A stretch of DNA of 64,000 nucleotides from Gordionus sp. m RMFG-2023 (GCF_954871325.1 NC_088775.1:5133475-5197474); one strand, 5' to 3'; counted from the first letter of the stretch, positions 1 through 12,479 are shown. Notes: generated by a model not told the origin, from the letters alone. Program-made: numbers and translations.

Positions 1-225
1 CAAAAGAAATTTTATTCTAAACCCTACCCCCATTCGATTATTTTAAAAATTTCTATGTTGGAAGCTTAAAAATTTTTAAAAACCTGAGTGGAGCAAAACA
101 AATCTAACCAACGATATAATATTTTTTTAAGGTATGTGGAATTTGATATTAAAACTAAAATCCTAAAAAATCCCCAATATTTTACATTTTTATAAATATT
201 GCGCCATAACGGTCCATTATATAAA

Positions 226-1491
226 CGGTAAATGGGATTTAGTCAACTCCCTATTATCAATAGTGGAATTTGCCCATCCTCACACAGGTGAGGATGTTAA
301 AGAATTGATAATAACAATACTGGCGGAGTATAAACTAATTGATAAAGTATCCTCCATTACCCATGATAATGGATCAAATATAGTTTTGGCAGCAAAACTG
401 ATCATTCCTTTAATTTGGGAAACATATAAATCTAATTTTAATACTATACGATGCCTTGCCCATATTATTATTATTATTGTACAAGAAGGACTATCACCTA
501 TCTCAACAGATATGGAAAAAGTTGAGCTGTTGGTGAAAAAAATTCATAAAAGTCCTTCTTTGATGCAGGATTTTGTTGAAAACTGTAAATGCAAAATTCC
601 ATTAGATGTATCAACTCGATGGAATTCCAAATATCTCATGCTAAATAAAATCAATAAGGTATTAATAGCATAAAATATTTAATTCTATAGAATATAGAAG
701 CCATTAAAAAATTGGGCAATGTATCAATGACAGTTTTTTCATAAATACTGAAGAGGTAAAATTGTTGAAGGATATTGAAGAATTTTTGCACCCTTTTTAT
801 AAAATTACGTGTGAAATAAGTTCAAATTCTTCAACAATAGGCATGTATCTTTTATATCTGGATACAACAAGCATTGTTGGTATCAAATATTGATACTAAC
901 AATAATAATACGTTGAAGCGGCTCGACTTATGTCGGTTAAATGCCAAAAATATATTAATATTATGGATACTTTTGAGATTTATCTATGTAGTTTTTTAAT
1001 CCTCGGATCAAAAAAACTTTTATACCTATTTGGATGAATAAAGTGTGCTATTACGAAAAGTTGATTGTTTTATATGGTAAATACCGTTCTAATCAGGTGC
1101 CCGAAATGATGTCAACGACTATTTTAAAAAGTCTCAGAAGGTATATATTTTTTCATTATACTACAACTTTTTTTAAATGTTCTCAAAGAGTAGATATATT
1201 TAATTTTAAAAAAAATTTATTATATGTTTTAGCAAAGCTTGCTTAATTCCGATGGTTGACGAGATCGCGGAATACCTAGCTGATCCAGTCGCCTCAGCCT
1301 CGACTATAGTATTGGATTGGTGGAGAAGTAATTCCATGCGTTTTCCCTACCTTTCCATAATGGCGAAGGATTTTCTATCGCAACAGAGCACATCTGTTGC
1401 AAGCGAGCGCGTTTTCTCGAGAGGGGTGGACACCATTACTAAAAAAGAAATCGTTTGGCCTCAGAGACGTTTAAACAATGTTTATGTCTAA
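226..1491 (+). mobile_element. Decayed hAT-superfamily transposase gene
   Basis: This is a relic of a cut-and-paste hAT transposase in three blocks on the plus strand. The first block (about 226-673) reads WDLVNSLL, then HTGEDVKELI, THDNGSNI and STRWNSKYLM, the RNase-H-like core with its DN and W motifs. The second block (about 735-900) reads INTEEVKLLKDIEEFLHPF, matching the family's helical insertion. The third block (1252-1491) is the hAT C-terminal dimerisation domain, with EYLADP, LDWWRSNS, FPYLSIMAKDFL and SVASERVFSRG. The blocks lie in different frames with stops between them, and the C-terminal YKR/RN motif is degraded, so no active protein can be made. It lies in the last visible intron of SF3A3, in the opposite orientation. 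Terminal repeats were not found. The family assignment is secure; the outer limits are approximate. Confidence 0.9.
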
Positions 1492-3018
1492 ATTTTTGGA
1501 ATACGAATATAATGAACAATCAATTCTGGACATAATTTTTATATGTATATATTTATAGAAAAATATAAATTTTTGTATATTAATAAATATCATATATAAT
1601 TAAATAAAAATATTTAAACTATAAAGCTATCAAAGATTTTAGATGTTTTGAGCATAGTAAGGGTTCTTGTTTCAAACTGTTGTTTTTTATGAATACTGGA
1701 GAACATTCGTGTTTTAATAATAATTGACTTTAACTAAAATAGTTTTTTATATTAACTTTAGTTTGTAAAAAAAATTGAATTTTGAATATTTAGAAAAATT
1801 ACACAATAAATTGTAACTGGGATTCACTTTGTTTTATTAAGAAGAATATAGGTTCTATCAAAACTAGTTGCTTCAACGAGGAAATATTTAAATTACAACA
1901 TTAATGTGTAGCCAATCGTTAATCTATAAAATAAAATATGAAACAAAACTAGATAAGTTTATGTGATAATTGGTTTTCTGGCACAGTCTCCGGCTATAAG
2001 ATGTTTAAGAATTGTATTAAAAATTACAAAAAATATATTAATATTGACATCTCATTTGATCATCTATTTTAAAAATTATTATCTGGATGTTTGTTCACCC
2101 ACAAGTTTCAAGTAGAATTTATTAATTAGACTAAATCCATAAACAACTTAATAGTCTAATGGTAACGCTAAATAATACTATACCTAACAGGATAGCTAGA
2201 TAAAAAATTCTTTTTGAAATAAAAATACTATAGACGTTATATTATAAATCTAAAAAAAAATTCATATTAATATTTTTATTGATGTTTCAATAAATATTTT
2301 TTATGAGGTAATGTAAAAGTGTTTAATAGAACGCTACTTTACTTTATAAATTACGGTAATCCTTATAACAACACGCTTTGAAACCCTAAATTTATATAAT
2401 ATCAGTTTTCTGATTTTGAAGAAGTATTTATATGAGATAGTTTGCTTCATGAATCTTTTTCTAGGGTTCATCTATAATGAAATATAGATTTTTCCTTTTG
2501 GATTTAATAGAGTATAAAAATATTTATGACTATTGTCACTTTTATATGGCACATATTCATTGAAATTATAATAAAATTATTTACAATTTATATCTTAACC
2601 ATTTTCTTAAAAATATTTTAAAAAAATTACAATGGCTATTATTACTTTTCCATGGTACATCTTCACTAAAATTTTAATTTAACATGTTTACAATATATAT
2701 TTTTACATATTTGCTTTGAAAAAATCGAAAGAGTTCAAAAATAACGATTATGACAATTGTGATTTTTCTATGGTATATCTTAATTGAAATTTTAATTTAA
2801 CATATTTACAACATATATTTTTACAAATTTATATCAAAAAAATTTTTAAAAATAACGATGACAATTGCCATTCTCCATTGATTAGATTTATAGAAGCTTT
2901 AGGTAACTTTTCCCGCCCATTTATATTAATAATATCTAATAAATATTATTTATATTTATATATTTATTGGAGTTGGAGTCAACACTTAGAAGCCTTTTGG
3001 ACGAAAAAATGTAGATAT
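1492..3018. other. A/T-rich intronic sequence, no gene seen
   Basis: This is part of the SF3A3 intron that runs off the left edge. No exon, RNA gene or clear element was found. Around 2,580-2,870 a loose direct repeat recurs two to three times, with wording like 'ttttaatttaacatatttacaa(c/t)atatattttta'. Confidence 0.5.
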
Positions 3019-3435
3019 TGGGTCAGGTCAGATGAAAAAAGCAACCCAAACCTTAGGTCGTCTTTTTAAAAAAAGACCCATATTTTTGGTCGGATTGAAT
3101 AAAACCACCACAACTTTGGTTGAAGTGGTAAAAAGCGACCCGATGTTTGAGTCTGAGTCGCAAAAACAAACCAAACTTTGAGTCTGAGTCGCAAAAACAA
3201 ACCAAACTTTGAGTCTGAGTCGAAAAATACGGCCCAAACTTCGAGTCGGAGTCGAAAAATATGACCCAAAATTGGACTCGAAGTCGAAAAAACGACCCAT
3301 ATTTTGGGTCGAGGTCGTTTTTTTCGGCTTGGACTCGGGTCGAGGTCGAAAAAACGACCCAAACATTGAGCCGGAGTCGAAAAACGACCCGAACTTTGAG
3401 TCGGGGTCGCGACTCGCGGCGTTTTAACAACACTA
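3019..3435. repeat. Degenerate tandem repeat of GACCC / GAGTCGGAGTC words between A/T runs
   Basis: About ten imperfect copies of a roughly 30-35 bp unit are visible. Each joins an A-run to a GACCC word and an AACTTTGAGTC(G/T)GAGTCG word. The block ends at 3,420-3,435 with gttttaacaacacta, which is the terminal sequence of the TAGTGTTGTT MITE family described below. That suggests it is the inner part of a member of that hAT-MITE group. No matching left end was found. Apparent reading frames here are a by-product of the repeat. Confidence 0.75.
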
Positions 3436-3549
3436 GCTGACACAAAGGTTTGGACATCTATTAGCGAAATCTCGAGGCTTAGGGAATATTTTTCTGGCTT
3501 AAATATTGAGTTAGCCATTGGGCTCAAATCGAGCAGTTTAACAACACTA
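3436..3549. mobile_element. Partial hAT-type MITE (family A), right half
   Basis: It contains cacaaaggtttggacatcta, the ...atattgagttagcc segment and the terminal tttaacaacacta, in the same order as the right half of the complete copy at 38,233-38,456. The left half is missing. It directly abuts the GACCC repeat block. Confidence 0.75.
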
Positions 3550-3644
3550 CTACGTATATCTTTTACCTAAAAATATTATTATTATTTTTTAAATTTGGGA
3601 AAAGGTAAAAAGAAATTAAAAAAAATATGTAAGTTGTGTTTTAC

Positions 3645-6600
3645 TCCAAAAAGTTCCACAAAATAGTACAATCTAGCCTCCATACTGGCCATCTCTTTCT
3701 GGGAGTCTTTGTCCCTATTTGATTTTTTTAAAAGAAAAGAAAGAAGATACATATTATAGCTGAGATTGCATTTAGAATAAACGCTAAAATTATGCGTATA
3801 ATTTAATAATATAAAACTAATAAACAAATCATATTAAAAATAAGAATTTATTCGTAATTTAGGGCAAAAAAAATTTTTTTTTGTGAATACATAAATTTAA
3901 GAGTAGCAGAGTGCTTTTTATCCTTCGCTAAATAGGCTGCGGGTATATCTTCGGTCTTCTTGCCTTTCACGCTAAAAAGACGTTTAGATCTTTCTTCCAA
4001 AGTTCTGTATATCGGAATTTATTATTTATTTAAAAAAATATAATATATATAATGGTTAATTCTTTAAATGCTCTATAATATTGCGTTGCATAACATTAAT
4101 TTGTATTAAGTCATGTTAAAAAACCCACTGCGGGTAAATTTTTTAAAATGGGCCCGATTAAGATTATAACCAAAATAATATTGTGTAAGCATGGGTAATT
4201 TTTGCTCAAAGATGGCAGAAAGGGTTGGGCTTCGTAATTGTCAAATCTTAAGGCTTACCACAATATTATTTTGGCTAAAATCTCAATAGGGCTTGTTTTT
4301 AAAAATCGACCCAAATCGGGACTTTTAACAACTACTGTGTATTAATAGCGATTTTTTAAAAATAGTATCGGATCGGATGTAAGCCCTTTGCACAATTTAG
4401 ATTTTTTTTACCCGCTACCCAGAATTTTTATTTTTAAACCCCCCCCCCTCCCGCCAGGTCCAACCTAAAATTTGTAAATTTTTTAAAAAAAATCATGAAT
4501 TTCCTTTTCCCAAAATATTATAATCCATCATTTTTATTCTAATAAACGAGTAGACAACATGATATCTCACTTTATATTTTTTTTTATAAAGCCCCTAACT
4601 GACCATCTTATTTTTTTAAGAAAAAGAGTTAAGTATAAGACTACAATTTATAATAAACGCGTTATGTTCAAAGCGTCGCGTTATTTAACGCTATCAAAAT
4701 CCCAGCTGATTCTTCATAAGCGTTAATAATTTTTGAAATATACGTAAAAACAGACGTTTTTCAAATTTTTATCTACCTATTTATCGACTTGATTTTGTTA
4801 ACAAGGATGCGTTAAATAACACAACGCTTCAAAATGACGGGTTTACTATAAATGAGGCCTAAGTCGGAATTCTAGCAGATTTGTTAGACTCTAATCGGAT
4901 GATCTCTTATATATTTTTTTGAATATTTGGTATCAATTAATCGATACTCAAAATAGTTGACGTATTTAATTGATGGATGACAGAAATTTTTTTATTAAAA
5001 TTATTATTATAGATAATTATTTTTTCTTTCTTTCTTTTACACCTTTAATTTGACGAAAAAATATAGTAATAATAATAATAAAATTACCCTCCACACTTCA
5101 AATTTAGGGCTTTCAATGTATCCTTCAATCGATCCAATCCCAAAGAAGCAAGTTCCTAGCAGATAAACATATTTATTATATGTCAAAATATATTAATTAA
5201 ATTTTAATGACATGAAATAAAAAGGTTTAACACAATTTCCTATAACCAAACCCACCCCCACCCCCGGCCTCAAAAATAATAATTCTGTAAAGACTCTGAT
5301 AAATGATTTTAAGGAGTACTTAAATATATTACATAATTGTAAAGAGAGATTTAGGATAACATGAAAGATCAAAATAATTATTTAAATTGTGTAGCCAGAA
5401 GGATAAATATAAAAGGAACTTCCGGTTATTTTCAATATCCGGTAAATTCCGAATATAAAAGAGGAAATTAAAGTATTTGATAAAAATGGTGGCGAAAAGA
5501 AAAATCAAGAATGGCGATGAAAGTTCTGGTCCTCAGACTGAAAAGATAAACTAACGCTGCGTTTATAGTAGAGATTCGCTCACAAGCTAACAATAGTTAT
5601 ATAATTTATAAATACTGAGCGAAAATGATAAAATCGCAACTACGCATATTTTAATTGTGAATTCCGCTAGCGATTAATTTCGCATCGCTTGAAAGAATCG
5701 CGTCTACTATAAGTACAGCGTAAAGGATAAAAAAAACAATAGTAACTTCCGGTGATGAATAGGCATTCAAATCTATACTCATGTCATCGAGCGTTTGCTT
5801 GTCGTCTTGATCACTTATCTGATAAAAGGAAAAATATTTTAAGGTCATTAATCAATATAAAATGAATGAATGATATTTTGAATGAATCATTTAATTTAGG
5901 CGATTACAATTTATCGTCATCTTCTCTTTTTACCCAACCAGATTCGATCCATAAAAAAGAAAACATTTTCTCAAACTGACCCAACCCGATAACTCGACTC
6001 AAGAGTTGAATCGTTGCGGTGTATCGGGTCAAATAAATATTAAAATATATTGATCAAAGTTTTTAAATGAATAATTTTATTTAAAATATCTGGAAATTCA
6101 ATTAATTTTTTTTAATAAGGTTTCAAAGATTTAACAAAAGTTCCTCAAATTTGTCTTTAATTTTCATATTTCTTTCTCTCCCACACTTATAAGAATTGTA
6201 TAATTTTCACTTTTTTGGTAACCTTGGTGGTTTGTTCTAAATATTTATGAAAATAATAATTATTAACTCGTTAAATTATATTTTGCACCTATCACATGTA
6301 TAGATCCGCTAATAGAGTGGCACCACTTATTACAACTTTCAAGAAATGGAATCAGGCATCATTATTAGCCGATATTACAAATGGGAATGATATCTCCTAA
6401 CCATAGATTTGGAGAGAAGAAATAAAAACTCTTGAATCAGAAGAGGATAATGGATTGTTAAATCATTAAAACCTTATTAATCACAATTTAGTAATTTAAA
6501 AGATTAGATTTTAAGAAAAATTGTTTAAAATTAATAGAATTAATTTCCTGATGTATTTATAGAATAACTTATACCTCGAATTCTTTATTTAAAATTTTTA

Positions 6601-8070
6601 CATGGTATATTTTAATGATATCTATCACAATTTATATTTGAGAAATGTGTACTATAATATTATATATAAATCTATAAATTATAGTATCATATTTATCGTA
6701 TAGAAAAATTTTAAGCATTTTTTGATGGATTTGAAAAAAAAATCTACAAATTTTTGCTCGGAAAATTTGTTAAATATTTGTAAATTATCATTATAAGTGT
6801 AATTAATTGATTCTAATGGCTCGATTTCCTCATATACTATTGTGATATTATTATCACTTGATATGTCTTTTAGTATAATATGAATAATTATCCTTGCTCT
6901 AACAATTTCTACTGCAATGCTTACTTTTGTAGTTATAGGATTATATAGGCATCCAAATTTTACCCTGATGAATGTGCTGCAGAACCTTTTGTTATAATTC
7001 TGGATCCAAGGTGTCATATCAACATGACCTCGCTGACTAAATGGAGTGATAATATTTTCTTTAAGAGGATATGCCCCATCAACTTATAAAAACCTAAGGG
7101 ACTATCATATCACATTGGTAAGTGACATGGTTGTGGATTGTTTATTATTTTAATATAATTTATGTGACAAGGATAGATTTATCGCTACTATTTATCAGTT
7201 TTTCCCTATTTATAATTAGCAAACTAAATTGAATATTATTATTTACCATAATCTCCAATTACTATACCATTAAATATTTCTTTGCTACAATATGCAATTT
7301 GAAGACTTACTGAAAAAAAAACTTTTATAATTACAATACATCAATACATATCAGATATAAGGTGGCTTATTTATCAAACATGCTTACCATTACGTTATTT
7401 TTTTGGATGCTTTAACAGTGGGTCCTATCAAATTAATATATAGAAAAATGAACGGTAAGTTTTGTCATCTGGCAAAAGTTCATGAATGGTTGTATCAATC
7501 ATTTACAACATCCTTGAAAAATCGAGTTAAAAAAGTCTTTTAAAAGTTTACTTTTGTTTCAAACATAAATTTTCTTTGCCCTTTTTCTTAATTTATTTAC
7601 ATCTTGATCTTCTAATAAGTAAGTAAGAGTAAGACCACTTGAAAAATATAGATGTCAAACAATTTTAAAATTTTCGTTTAAAAATGCCTCGAACAAACGA
7701 ATTACCTATTTCATAAACTAGCTAAGACGAGGGAATATTAATGTTTTCATTTTCTTCAGGATTTCTCGTGAGAAAGGGTATAACACTTTTTGGGTGAGGT
7801 GATCAAAATATATTTGAGAAACTCGACTTAAATCTCCCATTTCGCAGATGTTTCTGATACGATGGTGACATCTGACAATTCTCTGTTTGATTAACATCAA
7901 ATTTTTTAAAAATTCCTATATGTCGTAAATTTCGTCAAAGCTTCGGGGATTATATTTTTCTTAAATATGACGAGATTGGTTCTTTAAATGTTGGGCTTGT
8001 AAAAGTAGTGTTGTCAAACGGCTCATTTAGAGCCGATTTTTAAAAACAGCCAACTCAATATTTTATCAAA

Positions 8071-8102
<32 letters not shown>

Positions 8103-11100
8103 AAATACTACATAGGCCTAAAGATTTAGGTCAAACACCGCACAAAGGTTTAGGCGTCTATTAACGAAATCTCAAGATTTAAGCAATATTTTTCTGGCTA
8201 AAATATTGAGTTAGCCATTTTTAAAAATCAGCTCAAATCGAGCCGTTTAAACAACACCACGTAAAAGACCCGTCCATTTAAGGATATTGATTTGCTCCGT
8301 TTTTCTTCCTCTTCTCCCTCACTTCCGTTTGAAAATAGAATTGACAGAAGAAGATATTAGAATATTTTATGCTCTAAAAAATGAATCCATTTTTTTTTCT
8401 TTAATAAAAAGGCCTCAGTCCTTAGGATCTTACATTTCTATCTTTACGAGCAGAAATGTACAATATCTAATTTTTTTTTTAAACTTTCGGTATCTGATCC
8501 CAAAAAAATCATAAAATATTAACTTTTTTAAATACGAATTAAATCAACAGTATTAAATATTTTATTCATTCTAGGGTTCCCTTTTTTCTTTAAATGTCTC
8601 GTGTTGTAATTATCACGGTTGCTAAACGGTCCCCGACTTGAGCTGATTAAAACGAGCAAGATCTTTAGGCTCGCGCAATATTTTTCTGGATAAAATATTG
8701 AGTAAGCCGTTTATTAAAAATAGGCTCAAATCGAGCCAGCCGTTTTACCAACACTATTCTTAGAGCACCACTTTTTTCTTCTCATCTCGTGTTGTAACTA
8801 ACTTTACACTTACTAATTTCGCCGTAATTTTTAAAATGAAAGAAATGTTTAAAAAAAACCTATAAATAAAAGCATTAATAATATATTGAATCGGCTTGAA
8901 GACGTTCAAGAATTGGTTATTTTAAAAGAACCGACCCGATCCAAAGAAAGATGATCTAGGATCGGACAGGAGTCGAGATCACACATGTTCTTTACATTTC
9001 TAAATCTATGACACATCTATATATTTTAAAAAAATAATTTTTTTTATACAGGCCATCCAGGAAACGATCCTTTATTCCATTCAATCTCGAAATTTTTCAT
9101 CACACTTCCTAGTTCCTATATATATATATATAATATAAATATAAAAAATAAATAAATACGATTTGAATAGGAAGGGTATTAAATAAATAATTAAAATAAA
9201 TAGATTACCGTTTGAACATCCAACAAAGGATAAACTTTGCTACAATAATCCGTAAAATATTCCAACAAAAAGACGAGATAACTTTTTTTATATAACAAAA
9301 TATATATATAAATATTAAGTTTTATTTTTTTTTACTTTCGGTATTCGGTTTTTTTAAGTTCCAGTGGGATGTCAAAAAATTTGTCGAAATTTGTTATAAA
9401 TGTGACATAATCCATTGGCTATTTTTTTTTGACATATAAAATTTTAAAATTGGTATAATATTTTTATAAAAACTTTTTGGCCAAAAAATAATTCAAATAA
9501 CTAAAACTTATCCCTCTTTCATGGTTTTAGCGCGAATGACAATTTACAAGGAATATGCTCGATTTTATTTGCATTCTTTTGCCGCGAATTCGCGCTAAAT
9601 GTGAATTAAGGGTTGTTATTTCTATAAGCAATTATAATTGTCGTATTGGGATTTGGAATTATTTTAGGGTTCCGAATTTCAATGCGGAGATCTCGAATCC
9701 TTACCTTTTATTCGAAATCTTTTTTTAAACATAAAAATACTTGTACTGTAGAGTATCGATAAAAGTAACGTCGTTACCCTTTTTCGAGGGAATAGGAAGG
9801 CATAAATATGAATTCAGATGTGAAAACAAATCTAATAAGTATTTTTTGGAAAATAAATATCTTTAATAAACTCCTCCAAATTAAAATTTTTCCACGCCAG
9901 GTGAACATGTTTAGCACAGCGAAAGTTATGTTTGAACGTAAGCGCTTTTGTTTTGTCTGATCAAAATGTTAATAATGTTAGTCTAAAAATGATTACATAA
10001 AGAACTTATCTTTACAATATATTATTTATTGTATAATTTTATTATTTATTATCAATGGGGGGGGGGGGGGATAAAAAACAAAAAATGAAAATTTATTTAT
10101 AATATTTAGTATTTTTATTGTAATGCTTCGCAGGGTAAGTTATTAAAAACTGTAAATTTTTTTTATAAATAATTAGAATACTTACTAATAAATTTATGAA
10201 GTCATTTAAAAAAAAAAAAATTATTCCCCTCTATAACAAATTCCTGGATAAGCGTCCATCAATAAATGATTGCGATTTTTTATCAAGCCAGCTGACAAAT
10301 CATATATCTTCCATATAATCCTTGAAATCAGCTGTGAATTTGGTTTTCATTAATGTTATCCAATACACATACCCAAAAAATACCTTAATAAAATTAGTGA
10401 TCAATTTTGGAAATTTTGGAATCACGAGTATTTTATCCAATAATAAGAATAAGAGGGATAAAACTATAATCTGAATTTTATTTTTGAAAATTGTTTTTGA
10501 AGAAAAAATTTTTTATAGAACATAAATGTGCCAAATTAGTTGGCATATTTTGGACAGACAAATTAAATTGGCTAAAAAAAAGACTAACTTGTATTGGCTA
10601 GGATTAGCCCTATGCATGATGGGTTAGAATTAATATTTTATATTTAAAAAAAGATTTCTAAACTTTGAGTTAAGATTTAAAATCTCAACAAAATCCATAT
10701 CCCAATACGGCATATATATATATTTAACTAAATTAGTCCAATTAAATTAATTAATTTAGATAGAAAATCTTAACAATATAAATACTAATATCCCTAAATA
10801 AATTAGCTAATAATTTATTATCCTAATTGGTATAGTAAACTTCACAACAAAAAATATTATATCAAATACACCTGATATCACTTTTTTGTCTATGCCAATA
10901 TCATATAAAATTAATCTTTAAAGAAAAACAATTATAATTTGGGTGACATGCTAAATGTAGATGAAGGTGTTGACTCAGCTGTTAGGGTAGATATATCTGC
11001 TAGAAGTTCCAAAAGATGTCATCTATTTTAAAAATAAAAACATCTAACTGAAGTTGAAGGCTAAAATTTACATTAGCTCTGTGAGAAATTGTATAGTGGT

Positions 11101-12479
11101 GTATAGACAATGAAAGTGGCACACAAAGGCAAATTTGAAGGAAAGGAGATGATAATATTTAGATGGATAGAAAACAAGCAAGAATTAGAAAAGAGACAAT
11201 TAAAGTGGTCATGAGAAAAAATAAATTTGGTGATTTGGGCATGTTGAACAAAAGATGAAAGCTGATTGGTGAGTGGATAATAGCTATGCCCAAGACTATA
11301 AAAAATGAAGAAAGATCAGAGGGAAAACTGGTTCATCTAGGTAATCCAGGAAAACTGTCATTAAATAGAGAAAAATTTAACCATAAAAATGCCTATTTAT
11401 GAATTATTATAGTCATTTATTTATTGTACACTCATGCTTAATAATAAATTTAATTCTGAAACAAAATTTAAAAAGAAATAATAATTTCTTTTCTATTCAT
11501 TGCAATGTAGTCATTTTAAATTTTTAGGTTAGTTATGATTTTGGGTACTGGCTATTATTAGAAGTTAAAATTGTAGGTATCAGCTGTAATTTTTTAAAAA
11601 AATTTTGTCAATAATGTTTGATTTTTTTTGAAGAAAAGATTTATGCCCAAATTTAACCTAAAAATACTAAAAGATCTTTCAAGATAAACAGATATCATCA
11701 ATTTGTGTTATATTAATTTAAAAAATACTATGACTATAAAATTTTAAGATGATATATTTATGATTGTTATCAAAATATTATTTCTTAAATTTATCATTAA
11801 AGTTTTAACTTTAAATTTACTAATAAAATCTCAAATTAAAATGGGGTTACTTGTATTCCTTTAATATTAAGATATATTTCAAAAGCTTTATGTAAATCTA
11901 AATATTTTCCTTTGCCCTCTTCATCAGTAAAATTAACATCAGCTAATCAAGCATATAAAAATTGTTTAAAAGAATATTGTACTTTCAATAGGGTTATCAA
12001 GAGTTTGTAAAATTGTTTGATATTCAACAGACATTGGCACTGCTATCTGCATATATAATTAATAACACATTATATAATACTAAAAATACTTCAGCAGGAT
12101 AATTTTTATAAAAATCCTTAATTAATTTCAGACGAGAATAAAATTGTCCAAAGGCTTTTGGACCTGACATAACTTTAATTTCTTCTTTCCTTAATCTATC
12201 AAAAATATTGGAATAAATAATATATATAAATACCCATCTTTATCTTCATATAATTCTTTCAGCTCTTTCGTAACTTTTATTAACTTATCTTGCATATATT
12301 TTATCCTATGATCTGAATTAATTTGGTCTTTAATCTTTATATAATTAACGTAATTTAATAGAATAAATTTTGTATAAATATACTGTATTTTTAGGATTTA
12401 ATGATTCAGTTATAATTATATCCATCAATCTTTCTTTTTCTTCATGATACCTCCTCTGTTGTTCAAGTAAAGTTTCCAT
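3645..12479 (-). CDS. SF3A3: Splicing factor 3A subunit 3 (SF3a60), 5' twelve exons
   Basis: SF3a60 is one of three SF3a proteins that complete the U2 snRNP for branch-site recognition in the nucleus. Exons (minus strand): 12384-12479, 12234-12334, 12090-12195, 11983-12046, 11851-11942, 9336-9418, 9209-9281, 9050-9115, 5747-5818, 5088-5155, 3891-4004, 3645-3714. Every junction is GT-AG and every codon phase closes, giving 335 residues; the human protein has about 501. The start METLLEQQRRYHEEKERLMD is near-identical to human. Further matches are INSDHR, SGPKAFGQFYSRLK, VPMSVEY, FTDEEGKGKYLDLH and WNKGSFPGWP. A SDE2/SF3A3-type SAP segment starts at residue 252 (ELASLGLDRLK, LKCGGTLEER, KRLF). 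The matrin-type zinc-finger end is absent and should lie left of position 1. No stop or frameshift interrupts it, so it looks functional. Confidence 0.95.
4109..4336. mobile_element. hAT-type MITE (family B) in SF3A3 intron 10
   Basis: Its two halves are inverted copies of each other: a ...gttaaaa-ACCC/GGG block, then aaaataatattgtg(t)aagc. The ends resemble family A (gtt(g)ttaaaa). Flanks are ttgtatta and gtgtatta, a 7/8 match to an 8-bp target-site duplication, as expected for hAT. Confidence 0.7.
4646..4853. mobile_element. MITE with about 45-bp imperfect terminal inverted repeats
   Basis: The left end (atttataataaacgcgttat...gcgttatttaacgc) pairs with the reverse complement of the right end (gcgttaaataacacaacgc...gggtttactataaat). 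It has no coding capacity, lies in SF3A3 intron 10, and its superfamily is unclear. Confidence 0.65.
5555..5720. mobile_element. PIF/Harbinger-type MITE
   Basis: It is a 166-bp element. The left end is CGCTGCGTTTATAGTAGA and the right end, reverse-complemented, is CGCTGTACTTATAGTAGA (15/18 identical). A TAA trinucleotide flanks both sides (5552-5554 and 5721-5723), the target duplication typical of PIF/Harbinger. It lies only 26 bp beyond the splice donor of SF3A3 exon 9. Confidence 0.8.
6679..7900 (-). mobile_element. Decayed PIF/Harbinger DDE transposase
   Basis: The minus strand carries pieces of a Harbinger-type nuclease. Near 7,860-7,730 there is GDLSRVSQIYFDHL followed by KTLIFPRL, resembling the helix and '(I/Y)xFP' segment before the catalytic core. 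Near 7,290 lies VSLQIAYCSKEIFNGIVIGD, resembling the 'NVQ...V.N....F' strand. At about 7,075-6,950 lies VDGAYPLKENIITPF followed by YNKRFCSTFIRVKFGCL, matching 'GD.AYPL...TP...N...S..R..VE..FG.L'. Stops and frame changes separate the pieces. It sits in SF3A3 intron 8 on the same strand as the host gene. The MITE at 5,555 may have depended on such an enzyme, but that link is inference. Confidence 0.75.
8006..8259. mobile_element. hAT-type MITE (family A), full length with GAAA microsatellite
   Basis: It starts tagtgttgtcaaacggctc and ends gagccgtttaaacaacacca. Flanks tgtaaaag and cgtaaaag form an 8-bp duplication with one mismatch. The inside matches the reference copy at 38,233 except for a (GAAA)n run of eight units near 8,072-8,104. 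Confidence 0.85.
8614..8756. mobile_element. hAT-type MITE (family A), internally deleted
   Basis: It has degraded ends (gttgctaaacgg and ccgttttaccaacacta) and the family's tttctggataaaatattgag core, but about 80 bp of the interior are missing. It lies in SF3A3 intron 8. Confidence 0.7.
9419..11850. other. SF3A3 intron 5 (2.4 kb), no internal gene seen
   Basis: The intron is bounded by donor ATACAA|gtaacc and acceptor aaaatag|CCAATG. Apart from the palindromic element at 9,511-9,613 it holds A/T-rich sequence, a pure run of 14 G at 10,057-10,070, and a less A/T-biased stretch at about 11,020-11,380 in which no conserved reading frame was recognised. Confidence 0.7.
9511..9613. repeat. Short palindromic element, TTTAGCGCGAAT type
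   Basis: The left end cctctttcatggttttagcg and the right end (reverse complement cccttaattcacatttagcg) form imperfect inverted repeats around gcgaattcgcgc. Related wording (attcacagttagcacgaat) recurs in arginine kinase intron 1, so this is probably a small MITE family. Confidence 0.55.

Noticed and set aside
3028-3527. Four overlapping open frames on both strands
   Set aside because: They are produced by the GACCC/GAGTCGG tandem repeat, which lacks stops in several frames; no protein family fits.
3582-3827. Minus-strand open frame of 81 codons as a separate gene
   Set aside because: Its middle is SF3A3 exon 12 (3,645-3,714); the rest is flanking intron read-through.
5651-5848. Minus-strand open frame of 65 codons as a separate gene
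   Set aside because: It overlaps SF3A3 exon 9 (5,747-5,818) in the same frame and reads on through the splice donor into a MITE; only the exon part is real coding sequence.
9209-11850. SF3A3 as a truncated pseudogene ending after exon 5
   Set aside because: At first no continuation was visible after ATACAA|gtaacc, but exons at 9,336-9,418 and beyond continue the protein in exact phase, so the gap is a 2.4-kb intron.
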